21,491 bases of DNA, taken from JAHEYG01 sp040403535 (lineage in GTDB: Bacteria > Bacteroidota > Bacteroidia > B-17B0 > Aurantibacillaceae). Every line of letters begins with the position of its first letter. The first letter of the stretch is position 1. Made by a program: the position numbers and the translations under genes. Location: contig JBBAKL010000049.1 of NCBI GenBank assembly GCA_040403535.1, positions 1 to 21,491 of the forward strand. The letters run 5' to 3'. The notes under the pieces were generated by a model. It was not told the DNA's origin and ran no database searches. It saw only the letters and a list, made by a program, of their open reading frames with translations. Shown in pieces: positions 7,313 through 16,854 of this stretch.

Positions 7313-8761
7313 ATGAGTACTGAGTCTGATAAACAAAACGAACTTAAAAACAATTCATCAGCAGATACTGAATCGTTCAGAGATAGTATCGCCACTATTG
7401 ATAAAGAAGGAAAACGAGTGTGGATTTACCCGACTAAACCGTCGGGTAAATTCTACAATTGGCGAAAATATTTGAGTTACCTTTATCTCATTCTTTTCTT
7501 TACAATTCCTTTTATAAAGATAAACGACGTTCCCTTGTTTATGCTCAATGTTGTTGAGAAGAAGTTTATCCTATTCGGAATGATTTTCTGGCCGCAAGAT
7601 TTCTTTATTTTCATGCTTGGCATGCTCATTTTCATTGTGTTTATTGCTCTTTTTACGGTTGTTTTCGGCAGGGTTTTTTGCGGTTGGGCATGTCCTCAAA
7701 CAATCTTTATGGAAATGCTTTTCAGACGCATTGAATATTGGATAGAAGGTGACTCTACTTATCAAAAAGCCCTTAAGCATGCTCCGTGGACAACCGATAA
7801 ACTAATTAAACGTATTTCTAAATATTCTTTATTTATTCTATTGTCTTTTATCATCAGTAACACCTTGCTTGCTTATATAATCGGCGCCGATGAAGTCATA
7901 AAAATTGCGACAGAGCCAATTTCCTTTCATGTGGGAGGTTTTATCGCCATGCTGATTTTTACGGGTGTGTTTTTCTTCGTCTATTCCTGGTTCCGCGAAC
8001 AGGTGTGTCTAATTGTTTGTCCTTACGGACGCATGCAAGGCGTACTGCTTGATAAAAACTCAGTGGTGGTTGCTTACGATTATGTGCGAGGCGAAGAGCG
8101 ACATAAATTCAAGAAAAACGAAGTAAGAACCGGAGGAGATTGTATTGATTGCGGTTTGTGTGTAAAGGTTTGTCCAACAGCTATAGATATACGCAATGGT
8201 ACTCAATTGGAGTGCGTGAATTGTACAGCCTGTATTGACGCTTGTGATCACATGATGGAAAGTGTAGGTTTGCCAAAAGGTTTAATTCGTTATGATTCTG
8301 AAAACGGTATTAAAAATAAAGTAAAGCTCGCTTTTACAACACGTATGAAAGCGTATTCAACTGTGCTTTTACTTTTAATCGGTGTTGAAGCTTTCTTGCT
8401 TTCTACACGTTCCGATTATGATGCTACCATTTTGCGCGCAAAAGGTTTGCTGTATCAGGATCAGTCAAATAATCAGATAAGCAATTTGTTTACTATTAAA
8501 TTAGTGAATAAAACCCGTAAGGAATTACCGGTAGAGTTAAAAGTGGAAAATTTCCAAAATGCTTCAATTAAAATAATCGGAAAGGATTTACATGTTAAGC
8601 AAGAAGAAATTTCAGCCGGCGAATTTTTTGTGTACTTGAATAAAAACGATATTAAAGAACGTAAAACAAAATTGGAAATTGGTGTTTATTCAAACGGAAA
8701 AAAAATTAAAACCGTTAAGACCAATTTTCTTGGACCAATTAGTTATAACAATAAAAAATAA
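7313..8761 (+). CDS. ccoG: CcoG/RdxA, Cu(II) reductase-type iron-sulfur protein for cbb3 assembly
   Basis: A 482-aa inner-membrane ferredoxin-like protein of the CcoG/FixG/RdxA family. CcoG of Rhodobacter reduces Cu(II) to Cu(I) during cbb3 biogenesis. Visible parts are an N-terminal cytoplasmic stretch, transmembrane helices, the 'FCGWACPQTIFME' and 'CLIVCPYGRMQG' Cys motifs in the membrane-proximal loops, and two 4Fe-4S clusters in 'CIDCGLCVKVCP' and 'CVNCTACIDACD'. A last transmembrane helix precedes a C-terminal Ig-like FixG domain of ~110 residues (NKTRKELPVELKV...). The length is normal for the family. It starts 1 bp after the ccoP stop and is followed 5 bp later by ccoH. Confidence 0.95.
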   Translation: MSTESDKQNELKNNSSADTESFRDSIATIDKEGKRVWIYPTKPSGKFYNWRKYLSYLYLILFFTIPFIKINDVPLFMLNVVEKKFILFGMIFWPQDFFIFMLGMLIFIVFIALFTVVFGRVFCGWACPQTIFMEMLFRRIEYWIEGDSTYQKALKHAPWTTDKLIKRISKYSLFILLSFIISNTLLAYIIGADEVIKIATEPISFHVGGFIAMLIFTGVFFFVYSWFREQVCLIVCPYGRMQGVLLDKNSVVVAYDYVRGEERHKFKKNEVRTGGDCIDCGLCVKVCPTAIDIRNGTQLECVNCTACIDACDHMMESVGLPKGLIRYDSENGIKNKVKLAFTTRMKAYSTVLLLLIGVEAFLLSTRSDYDATILRAKGLLYQDQSNNQISNLFTIKLVNKTRKELPVELKVENFQNASIKIIGKDLHVKQEEISAGEFFVYLNKNDIKERKTKLEIGVYSNGKKIKTVKTNFLGPISYNNKK

Positions 8762-8766
8762 AAATC

Positions 8767-9204
8767 ATGAGTTGGGGTATACGAATAGTAGTATTGTATT
8801 TAAGCTTCGTTGCTTTAATAGTAACACTGGTGGTGTTATGCTACGGACAAAAAGTAGAATTAGTTTCTAAAGACTATTATAAACAAGAATTACAGTATCA
8901 AGACAGGATTGATGCTATCAATAACGCAAATTCTTTAACCAGCACTATTGAACATGCGTTAAACGGAAATAAAGTTACCTTAAATGTTAGTTCGGAATTT
9001 TTAAATGCCGGCTATAAAGGAACTGTTAATTTTTTCCGTCCGTCCGATTCTGCTAAAGATTTTAAGGTAGATTTAAAATTTGACGCTGATGGAAAACAAA
9101 TTATTGAAAGTGATAAGTTCGAAAAAGGACTTTATATAATGCAATTATCCTGGATTGCATGCGATAAAAATTATTTTAAAGAGCAGGTAATTACCATCAA
9201 ATAA
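8767..9204 (+). CDS. ccoH: CcoH/FixH family cbb3 oxidase assembly protein
   Basis: A 145-aa protein with one N-terminal transmembrane helix (~5-25) and an extracytoplasmic beta-rich domain. The segment 'VELVSKDYYKQELQYQDRI' right after the helix is the FixH/CcoH signature; the family motif includes D-x-Y-Y-x-x-x-L-x-Y-x-x-x-I. CcoH is a stable assembly partner of cbb3 oxidase in Proteobacteria. The stop TAA (9202-9204) shares its last A with the ATG of the next gene (TAATG), so translational coupling is likely. Confidence 0.88.
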   Translation: MSWGIRIVVLYLSFVALIVTLVVLCYGQKVELVSKDYYKQELQYQDRIDAINNANSLTSTIEHALNGNKVTLNVSSEFLNAGYKGTVNFFRPSDSAKDFKVDLKFDADGKQIIESDKFEKGLYIMQLSWIACDKNYFKEQVITIK

Positions 9205-9932
9205 TGGCAATGTTATGGGCAGCCATATCTTTAGGTTTATTAGGCAGCTTGCATTGTGTAGGCATGTGCGGTCCCATTGCATTATCTTTACCCGTTCAAG
9301 GTAAATCACAATCTTCCCGATTTGTTTCTATATTAATTTACAACGCCGGCCGAATCATTACTTACTCCGCGCTTGGTGCATTGTTTGGCTTGGTAGGGCA
9401 GGGCTTCGCTATTTTTGGTTTACAGCAAATTTTATCAATTGTACTGGGTGTTATTATCCTCTTATCAGTTTTATTACCCGGAGATTTATTTGCTCAATTT
9501 TCGTTTACTTCCAAATTTCATCAACTCTTTTCTAAACTAAAAGTGTCATTAGGTAATTTGTTTCAAAACCGAAGCACAAAAGCGTTATTCTATATCGGAC
9601 TTCTCAACGGTTTGCTGCCCTGCGGCTTAATTTACATGGCAATAACCGGAGCTTTGGCCAGCGGGTCGGTAATCAACGGTGCATTGTTTATGGCTTTGTT
9701 TGGTTTGGGTACAGTACCTGCCATGTTTTCGGTTGCATGGTTCAGTAACTTGATTTCAGTCAAATTCAGACTTGGAATAACTAAGGCTATGCCCTATGTG
9801 GTTTCAGTAATGGCTGTATTACTAATTTTACGCGGAATGAATTTAGGTATTCCATACATAAGTCCGAAAATGGCTGAGCAATGCCATACCGAAGTAACCA
9901 CCGCGCCCAAGGTAGAATGTTGTCATAAATAA
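9204..9932 (+). CDS. SafE/TauE-like (COG2836-type) membrane protein linked to cbb3 oxidase
   Basis: A 242-aa polytopic membrane protein with about six helices. The N-terminal 'LGSLHCVGMCGPIALSLP' (H17, C18, C22, P24) and the internal repeat-like 'LLNGLLPCGLIYMAITGAL' are the hallmarks of the sulfite exporter TauE/SafE-like family that also resembles the DsbD membrane domain. Members next to cco genes are commonly thought to act in copper handling for cbb3 assembly; sulfite export is not supported here. The C-terminal tail carries Cys and His (C-H, then C-C-H near the end), compatible with metal binding. It starts on the last base of the ccoH stop codon. The exact transported species is unknown. 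Confidence 0.85.
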   Translation: MAMLWAAISLGLLGSLHCVGMCGPIALSLPVQGKSQSSRFVSILIYNAGRIITYSALGALFGLVGQGFAIFGLQQILSIVLGVIILLSVLLPGDLFAQFSFTSKFHQLFSKLKVSLGNLFQNRSTKALFYIGLLNGLLPCGLIYMAITGALASGSVINGALFMALFGLGTVPAMFSVAWFSNLISVKFRLGITKAMPYVVSVMAVLLILRGMNLGIPYISPKMAEQCHTEVTTAPKVECCHK

Positions 9933-9952
9933 TTAAAATTACCTTTAAGTAA

Positions 9953-11305
9953 GTGAATCTTATTTCTAAATATAATATCCCGGTTCCTCGCTACACCAGT
10001 TATCCTACCGTACCATTTTGGAATAAAACGCCTACGGTGGATGAGTGGAAGAAATTAGTAAAAGATTGTTTTGATGCTACCAATCATAAAGATGGCATTA
10101 GTTTATACATTCATTTACCGTTTTGCGAAAGCTTATGTACTTATTGCGCTTGTAATACACGTATTACTGTAAATCATAAAGTAGAGGAACCATACATAAA
10201 CGCGGTTCTTAAAGAATGGAGTCTGTATTTGGAGTTATTTAATGAAAAACCCGTTATCCGGGAAATTCATCTAGGAGGTGGTACACCAACTTTTTTTACG
10301 GCTGAAAATCTCAAAAAATTAATTCAGGGTATTCTAAGCAAATCAGAAACTGCGGTAAACGCTGAATTTAGTTTTGAAGCACATCCGGCTAATACTACGC
10401 TTGAACACTTAACTACACTTCATCAATTAGGATTTAAGCGCATCAGCTATGGTATTCAGGATTTTGATGATAAGGTACAGGATGCGATTAACCGTTACCA
10501 GAGTTTTGAAGAAGTAAAAACCATTTTGGATCAGTGCCGCGAAGTTGGATTTACTTCTGTCAATTTTGATTTAGTTTATGGTTTGCCTTTTCAGACTTAT
10601 GCCAGCATGAAAGATACGGTAGAGAAGGTGATTGCATTAAAACCTGACCGCATTGCGTTTTACAGTTACGCGCATGTACCCTGGATAAAACCCGGACAAC
10701 GGAAATTTACCGAGAAGGATTTACCAGTGGATGATGATAAAAGGAAATTGTATGCGTTAGGTAAGGATATGTTTTTACAGAATACTTACAAGGAAGTTGG
10801 TATGGATCATTTTGCCCTTCAGAATGATGAATTGTTTGCAGCCATGAAAACTAAAAAATTGCACCGAAATTTCATGGGGTATACATCCAACTATACTGCT
10901 TTATTGGTTGGATTAGGTGTTTCTTCAATCAGTGATACCTGGACCGGCTTTGCGCAAAATATAAAAACAGTAGAAGAATATCAGGAGTGTATAAACAGCG
11001 GTAAATTTGCCGTAACACGCGGACATGTTTTAAATGAGGAGGATTTGATTTTACGCAAGCATATCTTAAACGTTATGTGTCACTTCGAAACGAAGTGGGA
11101 TACACCGGAAACTCAATGTGAGTCACTTTATCAGGGAATTGAACGTTTAGCCGAATTGCAAAAGGATGGATTAGTAGAAGTACATCCCTATCATTTAAAA
11201 GTTACCGAAAGCGGTAAGGCCTTTTTACGCAACATCTGTATGTGCATTGATGCACGCTTCTGGCGCAAAACCCCCGAAACAAAAACATTTAGTTCGGCAG
11301 TGTGA
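9953..11305 (+). CDS. hemN: Oxygen-independent coproporphyrinogen III oxidase (radical SAM)
   Basis: A 450-aa cytoplasmic radical-SAM enzyme that decarboxylates coproporphyrinogen III to protoporphyrinogen IX without O2. The protein opens with 'KYNIPVPRYTSYPT', the N-terminal substrate/trip-wire region of HemN. It then has 'YIHLPFCESLCTYCACN' with the SAM cluster cysteines C58, C62 and C65 (plus C67), and 'HLGGGTPTF' for SAM binding. The C-terminal HemN domain ends in 'CMCIDARFW'. The length agrees with bona fide HemN (~450-460 aa) rather than the shorter HemW. The start is GTG at 9953, which gives the conserved MNLI.KYN N-terminus; no better ATG precedes it. It ends the cco operon, supplying haem when oxygen is low. 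Confidence 0.93.
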   Translation: MNLISKYNIPVPRYTSYPTVPFWNKTPTVDEWKKLVKDCFDATNHKDGISLYIHLPFCESLCTYCACNTRITVNHKVEEPYINAVLKEWSLYLELFNEKPVIREIHLGGGTPTFFTAENLKKLIQGILSKSETAVNAEFSFEAHPANTTLEHLTTLHQLGFKRISYGIQDFDDKVQDAINRYQSFEEVKTILDQCREVGFTSVNFDLVYGLPFQTYASMKDTVEKVIALKPDRIAFYSYAHVPWIKPGQRKFTEKDLPVDDDKRKLYALGKDMFLQNTYKEVGMDHFALQNDELFAAMKTKKLHRNFMGYTSNYTALLVGLGVSSISDTWTGFAQNIKTVEEYQECINSGKFAVTRGHVLNEEDLILRKHILNVMCHFETKWDTPETQCESLYQGIERLAELQKDGLVEVHPYHLKVTESGKAFLRNICMCIDARFWRKTPETKTFSSAV

Positions 11306-11335
11306 TTTCCGCCTTATCCGGAAGAAGTTTGTTAA

Positions 11336-12463
11336 TTACTCTTCAGCCGTATTCTTCAAGCTCATCAATAAACTGTATGCACCTTTTGTAACAATGGGTT
11401 TGTTGTTTAATGATTCACTATTGGTAATCTCAATCATTCCGTTTTCAGAAATACCTGTTTTTACTTCTTTCATTTCGTATTTGCTTTTCTCTACTTCCAC
11501 AAAAACATAGTTTTTGTTCTCATAGTTTACTACAGCTTCTTCATTAATTACAAAGGCGTCGTTGGTTAGAATGTTTAATTCTGCATTCATATACATGCCC
11601 GGTAATAAGTTTTTATCGTAATCTTCAAAATGACAATGTACCATTACACTTCTCTCGGATGATAAGTCCTGACCAATAAGTATAATTTCTGCTGGATGTT
11701 TTTTCTCAGGTTCATTGTTGGTGTATGCAATTAATTTTTGACCGATAAATAATTTATTGACGTCTTTCTCAAATACGGTTAGTCCTAAATGTATATCAGT
11801 GGGATTAATTAGTTCAAATATTACATCTGATGGGTTTACGTATTTGCCAATGTTTACATTTACTTTTGACACGTATCCTTCAATAGGCGCGTAAACATTT
11901 ACACTTCTCGAAATGGAATTTTCATCCAAACTTTCCGGATTGACACCAATTAATTTTAATTTTTCAGACAATGATTTGGTGGCAATTTTTTGTGATTTAT
12001 AATCCGATTCGGTTTGCTGCATTACTTTATCGCTGCTTGCTTTGCTTTGGTTTAACTCTTTCTGACGAGTAAACTCTTTATCAAGAAAGCTTAATTTGGC
12101 AAGTGAGGTTAAATATTCTTGCTGTATTTGAATGTACTGAGGGTCTTCAATTACAGCAATCACTTCGCCTTTTTTGATTTTAGTTCCGGGCAATAAATGC
12201 GTTGACTTCAGGTAGCCACCTAAAGGAATACTTACTGAGACTATGTTTTGTGGCGGCACCTCAATTTTTCCGTTGATTTTTAAAACAGAAGAAATACTTT
12301 TCTTTTGACCGAAACTAGTTAATACGCCGGCATTAGCCATTTGTTTTTCGTTTAAGCTTACTATGTTATCAGCGGAATTTTCTTCCGCTTTGTTTTGGGT
12401 CTCTTGATTTTTACAGGCGTAAAAACCAAGTATAATACCGATTAGAATTAATATCTTTTTCAT
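11336..12463 (-). CDS. RND metal-efflux periplasmic adaptor (CusB/CzcB family lipoprotein)
   Basis: A 375-aa membrane-fusion protein linking the RND pump to the outer-membrane channel. The N-terminus 'MKKILILIGIILGFYAC' is a lipoprotein signal peptide with C17 as the lipidated Cys. The first half of the lipoyl/barrel-sandwich domain follows ('GGYLKSTHLLPGTKIKKGE'), then a coiled-coil hairpin (~115-170), the second half ('APIEGYVSKVNVNIGKYV'), and a beta-barrel plus membrane-proximal domain. There is no Met-rich N-terminus of the E. coli CusB type, so a divalent-cation (Czc-like) role is at least as likely as copper. It lies 7 bp downstream of the pump gene. It converges on hemN, 30 bp away, with no clear terminator between them. 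Confidence 0.88.
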   Translation of the reverse strand: MKKILILIGIILGFYACKNQETQNKAEENSADNIVSLNEKQMANAGVLTSFGQKKSISSVLKINGKIEVPPQNIVSVSIPLGGYLKSTHLLPGTKIKKGEVIAVIEDPQYIQIQQEYLTSLAKLSFLDKEFTRQKELNQSKASSDKVMQQTESDYKSQKIATKSLSEKLKLIGVNPESLDENSISRSVNVYAPIEGYVSKVNVNIGKYVNPSDVIFELINPTDIHLGLTVFEKDVNKLFIGQKLIAYTNNEPEKKHPAEIILIGQDLSSERSVMVHCHFEDYDKNLLPGMYMNAELNILTNDAFVINEEAVVNYENKNYVFVEVEKSKYEMKEVKTGISENGMIEITNSESLNNKPIVTKGAYSLLMSLKNTAEE

Positions 12464-12470
12464 AAGATGT

Positions 12471-15400
12471 TTATTTGGATAATAAATAATTTAAATTAAT
12501 TACAGCTTCGTTATACTGTTTAAGGGTGTTTAAATAATCTGTTTTAATTATAATAGACTGGTTCATTAGCAAGGTCCATTCTGTATAATTAATTTCTCCC
12601 TGCCGGTATTGTTTATTGGCGGTTTCATCAATTATTTTGGCATTTTTGTTACCCACATTTTCGTAATAATGCAATGTGTTAGTTAAATGTTGCAGACTGC
12701 TAACTGTTTTAAGATATTCGTTTTGTAACGATTTTAATCCGGACTGATAATTATTCTCGCTTATTTTCTGAAGTGATTTGGCAGATTGAATCCTGGCTTT
12801 TTGTGCGCCAAAGAACAAAGGGATTCCAAGTCCGACCTGAGCCGACTGAAAACGTGATGATCGTGTGTAAATCACATTATCGGCTCCGTTGCCAATGATG
12901 CTCATGTTGTAATACGCGAAATTTAAATCGGGAAGTAATTTTGATTTTTCAAGTCGTGAATTTAAACGGCTGATTTTATTTTGCTGCTCGAGTTGCTTAA
13001 TAAACGGGTGTAGCTTAATTACTGAAGTGTCGGTGGCCGGAATAAATTCTAATTTTAAAGGACTAAGTTCCGGAACAAATTTTTCATTTGTGTTCAGTAA
13101 TAATTGAAACTGAAGTGACGCTATTTCCAGATCCTGTTTTACCTGATTAGTCTGTGAAAGAATTTGTCCCCTTTGATTTTCAGATGCCACTTTTTCGAGA
13201 ATGTTGTCATCGCCCTTTTCATAACGTAATTGTGCGGCTTTTACTACTTTTTCAAACAGGCTATCAACTTTCTGTAATAGTTCAAGTTTTTGATAAATAA
13301 TTAAGAGTTCATAATAAGCGGAACTGATGTTTCTTTTTAATTCCGATTCTTTTACTGATACGTTTAACACACTGTTTTTCCATTCTTCATTGTATAGTGA
13401 TTTTTGACGTGCATACACTAATGGAAAATTCATGCTTTGATTGATTGACATTCGGTTATCACTGTATGCGCTATTTATTTGACCGTATTCACCACTAACT
13501 AAGGTGTTAGGTAAGTCAATTCCTGTTTTGATCAGTTGTTTTTGGTATTCTGCTTTTAATTGCTCGTTTTTAAACTGTAAATTATTTTTTAATCCCAGCT
13601 CGATAGCTGATTGTAATGAAATGCTTTTTTGAGAATAAAGCATACCGTTCAATAAAAAGAAAATTATAGTAACAACTATTGGAGTCGTTTTTCCTGTAAA
13701 TAGTTTAATATTTGATTTCTTTTCAAATAATAAATAAAGAATAGGAAGTACAAACAAGGTTAAGAAGGTGGCAATTAATAAACCGCCAATTACTACGGTA
13801 GCTAAGGGTCGTTGTACTTCGGCACCTGCGCCATTGCTTATGGCCATTGGTAAAAAGCCTAAGGAGGCTACAAAGGCGGTCATTAACACCGGTCTTAGTC
13901 GCATACTGGTTCCTACAATAACAATACGCAAATTGTTTTGGTAACCTTCTTTTCTTAAACGGTTAAATTCGGCAATCAGTACAATACCATTTAATACAGC
14001 TACACCAAATAAGGCGATAAAGCCAACACCTGCGCTAATACTGAAAGGCATTCCGCGTGAATACAATGCAAAAATGCCACCCATAGCAGAAAGAGGAATA
14101 GCCGAATAGATCAACAGTCCCTGCTTGATCGAGTGAAATGCAAAATATAACAGAAAGAAAATAAGAATTAAGGAAACCGGCACAGCTATCGATAAGCGTT
14201 TTTTAGCCTGATTCAGATTTTCGAATGCACCGCCGTAAGTTGGGTAATAGCCGGCTGAAAATTTTATCTGCTGTTCAACTTTACCCTGCAGTTCGTTAAC
14301 AATACTCTGAACGTCTCTGCCACGCACGTTAAATCCAACAATAATTCTTCGTTTCGCGTCTTCTCGCTGAATTTGATTAGGGCCGTCTTTTATTTCAACA
14401 TTAGCTAATTGGTATAAGGGAATTTGTTGTCCTTCTTTTACGGGTATTAAGAGATTTTTAATGTCATTTAGGTTGTTTCTGCTTGTTTGATTTAATCGCA
14501 CTACTAAATCGAAACGTCTTTCACCTTCAAATACTAATCCGGTGCTCTGTCCAGCAAAGGCGGTGTTGATGATGCGGTTAATGTCGTTGATATTTAATCC
14601 GTACTGTGCAATTGCATTTCTGTTATAATCAATGATTACTTGAGGCATACCTGTTACAGCCTCAATATAAATATCCTTGGCCCCTTCAACTGAATTCACA
14701 ATTTTACCCAGTCTGGCTGCGTATGTGGCAAGTGTATCCAGGTTCTCGCCAAATATTTTGCAAACCACATCCTGTTTAGCTCCGGTCATTAATTCGTTAA
14801 AGCGCATTTGTACGGGATATTGAAAGCTATATGTTACTCCGGGAACACTGGAAAGCGCTTCGTTCATTTTTTCAGCCAGTTCATTAAAAGATTTTGCACT
14901 TTGCCATTCTGACTTATCTTTTAATATTACCATCATATCGGCCGCATCCATTGGCATTGGATCGGTAGGAACTTCACCACTTCCAATTTTGGTAACTACT
15001 TTTTCTATTTCAGGAAAATTAGCCAACAGGATTTTTACTGCCTTTTGCGAGTTCTCTATACTGGTTTTTAAATTGCTACCTGTAAGCACACGTGTTTCAA
15101 CGGCAAAATCTCCTTCTTCTAAAGCAGGAATAAACTCGCCACCTAGCGTCATTAATGTAATCACTGCTAAACCAAACAATGAAAGAACTATGCTTATAAC
15201 TGTTTTTTGTTTTCCAAGTACTTTAAGTAGAAATGACTTATAAAGCCAATTCAGTTTTTCCATTAAATTATCTGAAATAGTTTTTTTATGATTTATTTTT
15301 TTGCTCAGAAAAATAGAGCTCATCATTGGTATGTAGGTTAAGGAAAGAACAAAAGCACCTAATAAGGCAAATGCCACTGTTTGAGCCATTGGTTTAAACA

Positions 15401-16826
15401 TTTTTCCTTCTATGCCTTGTAAGGTAAATATGGGAAGATATACCACCAAAATAATTATTTGACCAAAAACAGCACTATTCATCATTTTTCCTGCTGAATG
15501 ATTAACCTGATCGTCCATTGTTTTCTGGTCAATTTTATCGGTTCTGAAAAAACGTTTGCTATGTGTTAGCTGATGCATAACGGCTTCAACAATAATTACT
15601 GCTCCGTCAACAATTAATCCAAAATCCAGGGCTCCTAAACTCATTAAATTTCCACTCACGCCAAAAACGTTCATCATGATAATGGCAAACAGCATGGCTA
15701 AAGGAATAACAGAGGCAACCAATAATCCGGCTCTGAAGTTCCCTAAGAACAGTACTAAAATAAATACAACAATAAGAGCGCCTTCCAATAGGTTTCTTTC
15801 TACAGTACTTATGGCATTGTTTACCATTTTTGTTCGGTCGAGAAAAGGTTCGATTAAAATGCCTTCCGGTAAAGTTTTCTGAATTTGAGCAATTCGTGTT
15901 TTAATATTATCAATTACTTCATTGCTGTTAGCGCCTTTCAGCATCATTACAACAGCACCGGCAACTTCACCTTGATCGTTGTAACACATCGCGCCAAAAC
16001 GGGTTGAATAGCCAAATCGCACGTCAGCAATATCTTTTATAAATAAAGGTGTACCATCGGCAGATGATTTTACAGCAATGTTTTTTAATTGATCGATATT
16101 ACCAATTAAACCTTCTGTACGGATGTACAATACAGTTGGTCCCTTTTCTATATACGCGCCACCGGTATTTTGATTATTGTTTTCAAGTGCCGTGAAGATA
16201 TCGTTAATGGTAATGTGATGGGCGTTTAGTTTATTAGGATCAACAGCAATTTCAAATTGTTTTAGCTTACCGCCAAAACTGCTTACTTCAGCTACACCTT
16301 TAACGCCCAATAATTGTCTGCGAACGATCCAGTCCTGAATGGTGCGCAATTCCATATCGTTAAATTTGTCTTCATAACCTTTAGCAGGTCTAACTACATA
16401 CTGATAAATTTCTCCAAGGCCTGTAGTAACAGGTCCGAGTTCTGGCAATCCTATTCCTTTAGGAATTTGATCTTTTACTTTTTGTAACCGTTCTGATACT
16501 TGCTGTCGTGCCCAATATACATCTACATCATCATCAAAAACGATAGTTACCAGTGATAACCCAAATCTGGAGAAACTTCTTATTTCCACAAGACCTGGTA
16601 AATTGTTGTTAGCTTGTTCTATTGGAAACGTAATTAAACGCTCAATGTCGGTAGCCCCGTAAGAAGGGGCTACGGTGATAACCTGCACTTGATTGTTGGT
16701 AATATCCGGTACAGCATCAATGGGCAATCGTTGTAATTCGAAAATGCCATATATGATTAAGCTTAATGTAAACAAGCCTATGAGAAGCTTGTTTTTTACT
16801 GAGAACGCAATGATTTTGTTCAGCAT
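12471..16826 (-). CDS. czcA: CzcA/CusA-type RND metal pump fused to a TolC-like outer-membrane factor
   Basis: A 1451-aa protein. Residues 1 to ~1035 form a complete heavy-metal RND transporter: 'FPIEQANNNLPGL', 'VYWARQQVSERLQKV', 'NTGGAYIEKG', and the TM4 motif D401-F-G-L-I-V-D407-G-A-V. That TM4 pattern resembles the divalent-cation (Zn/Co/Cd, CzcA) class rather than the Cu/Ag class, but the usual VEN is VEA here. After 'YLLFEKKSN' comes a hydrophobic signal-like segment (~1049-1066, ending near 'LYSQ'). Residues ~1068-1451 then form an outer-membrane efflux protein ('SLQSAIELGLKNNLQFKNE', long coiled-coil helices, 'GLGIPLFFGAQKARIQ'). No separate channel gene is present. Such fusions are known in Bacteroidota; whether the chain is cut after export is open. 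It is part of the minus-strand operon with the His-rich gene and the adaptor. Confidence 0.9.
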   Translation of the reverse strand: MLNKIIAFSVKNKLLIGLFTLSLIIYGIFELQRLPIDAVPDITNNQVQVITVAPSYGATDIERLITFPIEQANNNLPGLVEIRSFSRFGLSLVTIVFDDDVDVYWARQQVSERLQKVKDQIPKGIGLPELGPVTTGLGEIYQYVVRPAKGYEDKFNDMELRTIQDWIVRRQLLGVKGVAEVSSFGGKLKQFEIAVDPNKLNAHHITINDIFTALENNNQNTGGAYIEKGPTVLYIRTEGLIGNIDQLKNIAVKSSADGTPLFIKDIADVRFGYSTRFGAMCYNDQGEVAGAVVMMLKGANSNEVIDNIKTRIAQIQKTLPEGILIEPFLDRTKMVNNAISTVERNLLEGALIVVFILVLFLGNFRAGLLVASVIPLAMLFAIIMMNVFGVSGNLMSLGALDFGLIVDGAVIIVEAVMHQLTHSKRFFRTDKIDQKTMDDQVNHSAGKMMNSAVFGQIIILVVYLPIFTLQGIEGKMFKPMAQTVAFALLGAFVLSLTYIPMMSSIFLSKKINHKKTISDNLMEKLNWLYKSFLLKVLGKQKTVISIVLSLFGLAVITLMTLGGEFIPALEEGDFAVETRVLTGSNLKTSIENSQKAVKILLANFPEIEKVVTKIGSGEVPTDPMPMDAADMMVILKDKSEWQSAKSFNELAEKMNEALSSVPGVTYSFQYPVQMRFNELMTGAKQDVVCKIFGENLDTLATYAARLGKIVNSVEGAKDIYIEAVTGMPQVIIDYNRNAIAQYGLNINDINRIINTAFAGQSTGLVFEGERRFDLVVRLNQTSRNNLNDIKNLLIPVKEGQQIPLYQLANVEIKDGPNQIQREDAKRRIIVGFNVRGRDVQSIVNELQGKVEQQIKFSAGYYPTYGGAFENLNQAKKRLSIAVPVSLILIFFLLYFAFHSIKQGLLIYSAIPLSAMGGIFALYSRGMPFSISAGVGFIALFGVAVLNGIVLIAEFNRLRKEGYQNNLRIVIVGTSMRLRPVLMTAFVASLGFLPMAISNGAGAEVQRPLATVVIGGLLIATFLTLFVLPILYLLFEKKSNIKLFTGKTTPIVVTIIFFLLNGMLYSQKSISLQSAIELGLKNNLQFKNEQLKAEYQKQLIKTGIDLPNTLVSGEYGQINSAYSDNRMSINQSMNFPLVYARQKSLYNEEWKNSVLNVSVKESELKRNISSAYYELLIIYQKLELLQKVDSLFEKVVKAAQLRYEKGDDNILEKVASENQRGQILSQTNQVKQDLEIASLQFQLLLNTNEKFVPELSPLKLEFIPATDTSVIKLHPFIKQLEQQNKISRLNSRLEKSKLLPDLNFAYYNMSIIGNGADNVIYTRSSRFQSAQVGLGIPLFFGAQKARIQSAKSLQKISENNYQSGLKSLQNEYLKTVSSLQHLTNTLHYYENVGNKNAKIIDETANKQYRQGEINYTEWTLLMNQSIIIKTDYLNTLKQYNEAVINLNYLLSK

Positions 16827-16854
16827 AAAAATTTCTTAATTTTTTAATAATGTG

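Noticed and set aside
9940..9947. TACCTTTA as a separate hemN promoter.
   Set aside because: No -33 element and no inverted repeat lie at the expected distance. It sits in a 20-bp gap inside a tightly packed operon, and such matches are common in AT-rich DNA.
11307..11323. TTCCG/CGGAA hairpin as a terminator between hemN and the adaptor gene.
   Set aside because: The stem is only 5 bp with a 7-nt loop and no adequate T-tract on either strand.
14989..15882. Plus-strand open frames inside the RND pump gene.
   Set aside because: They lie fully within a well-supported gene on the other strand and encode no recognisable motif.
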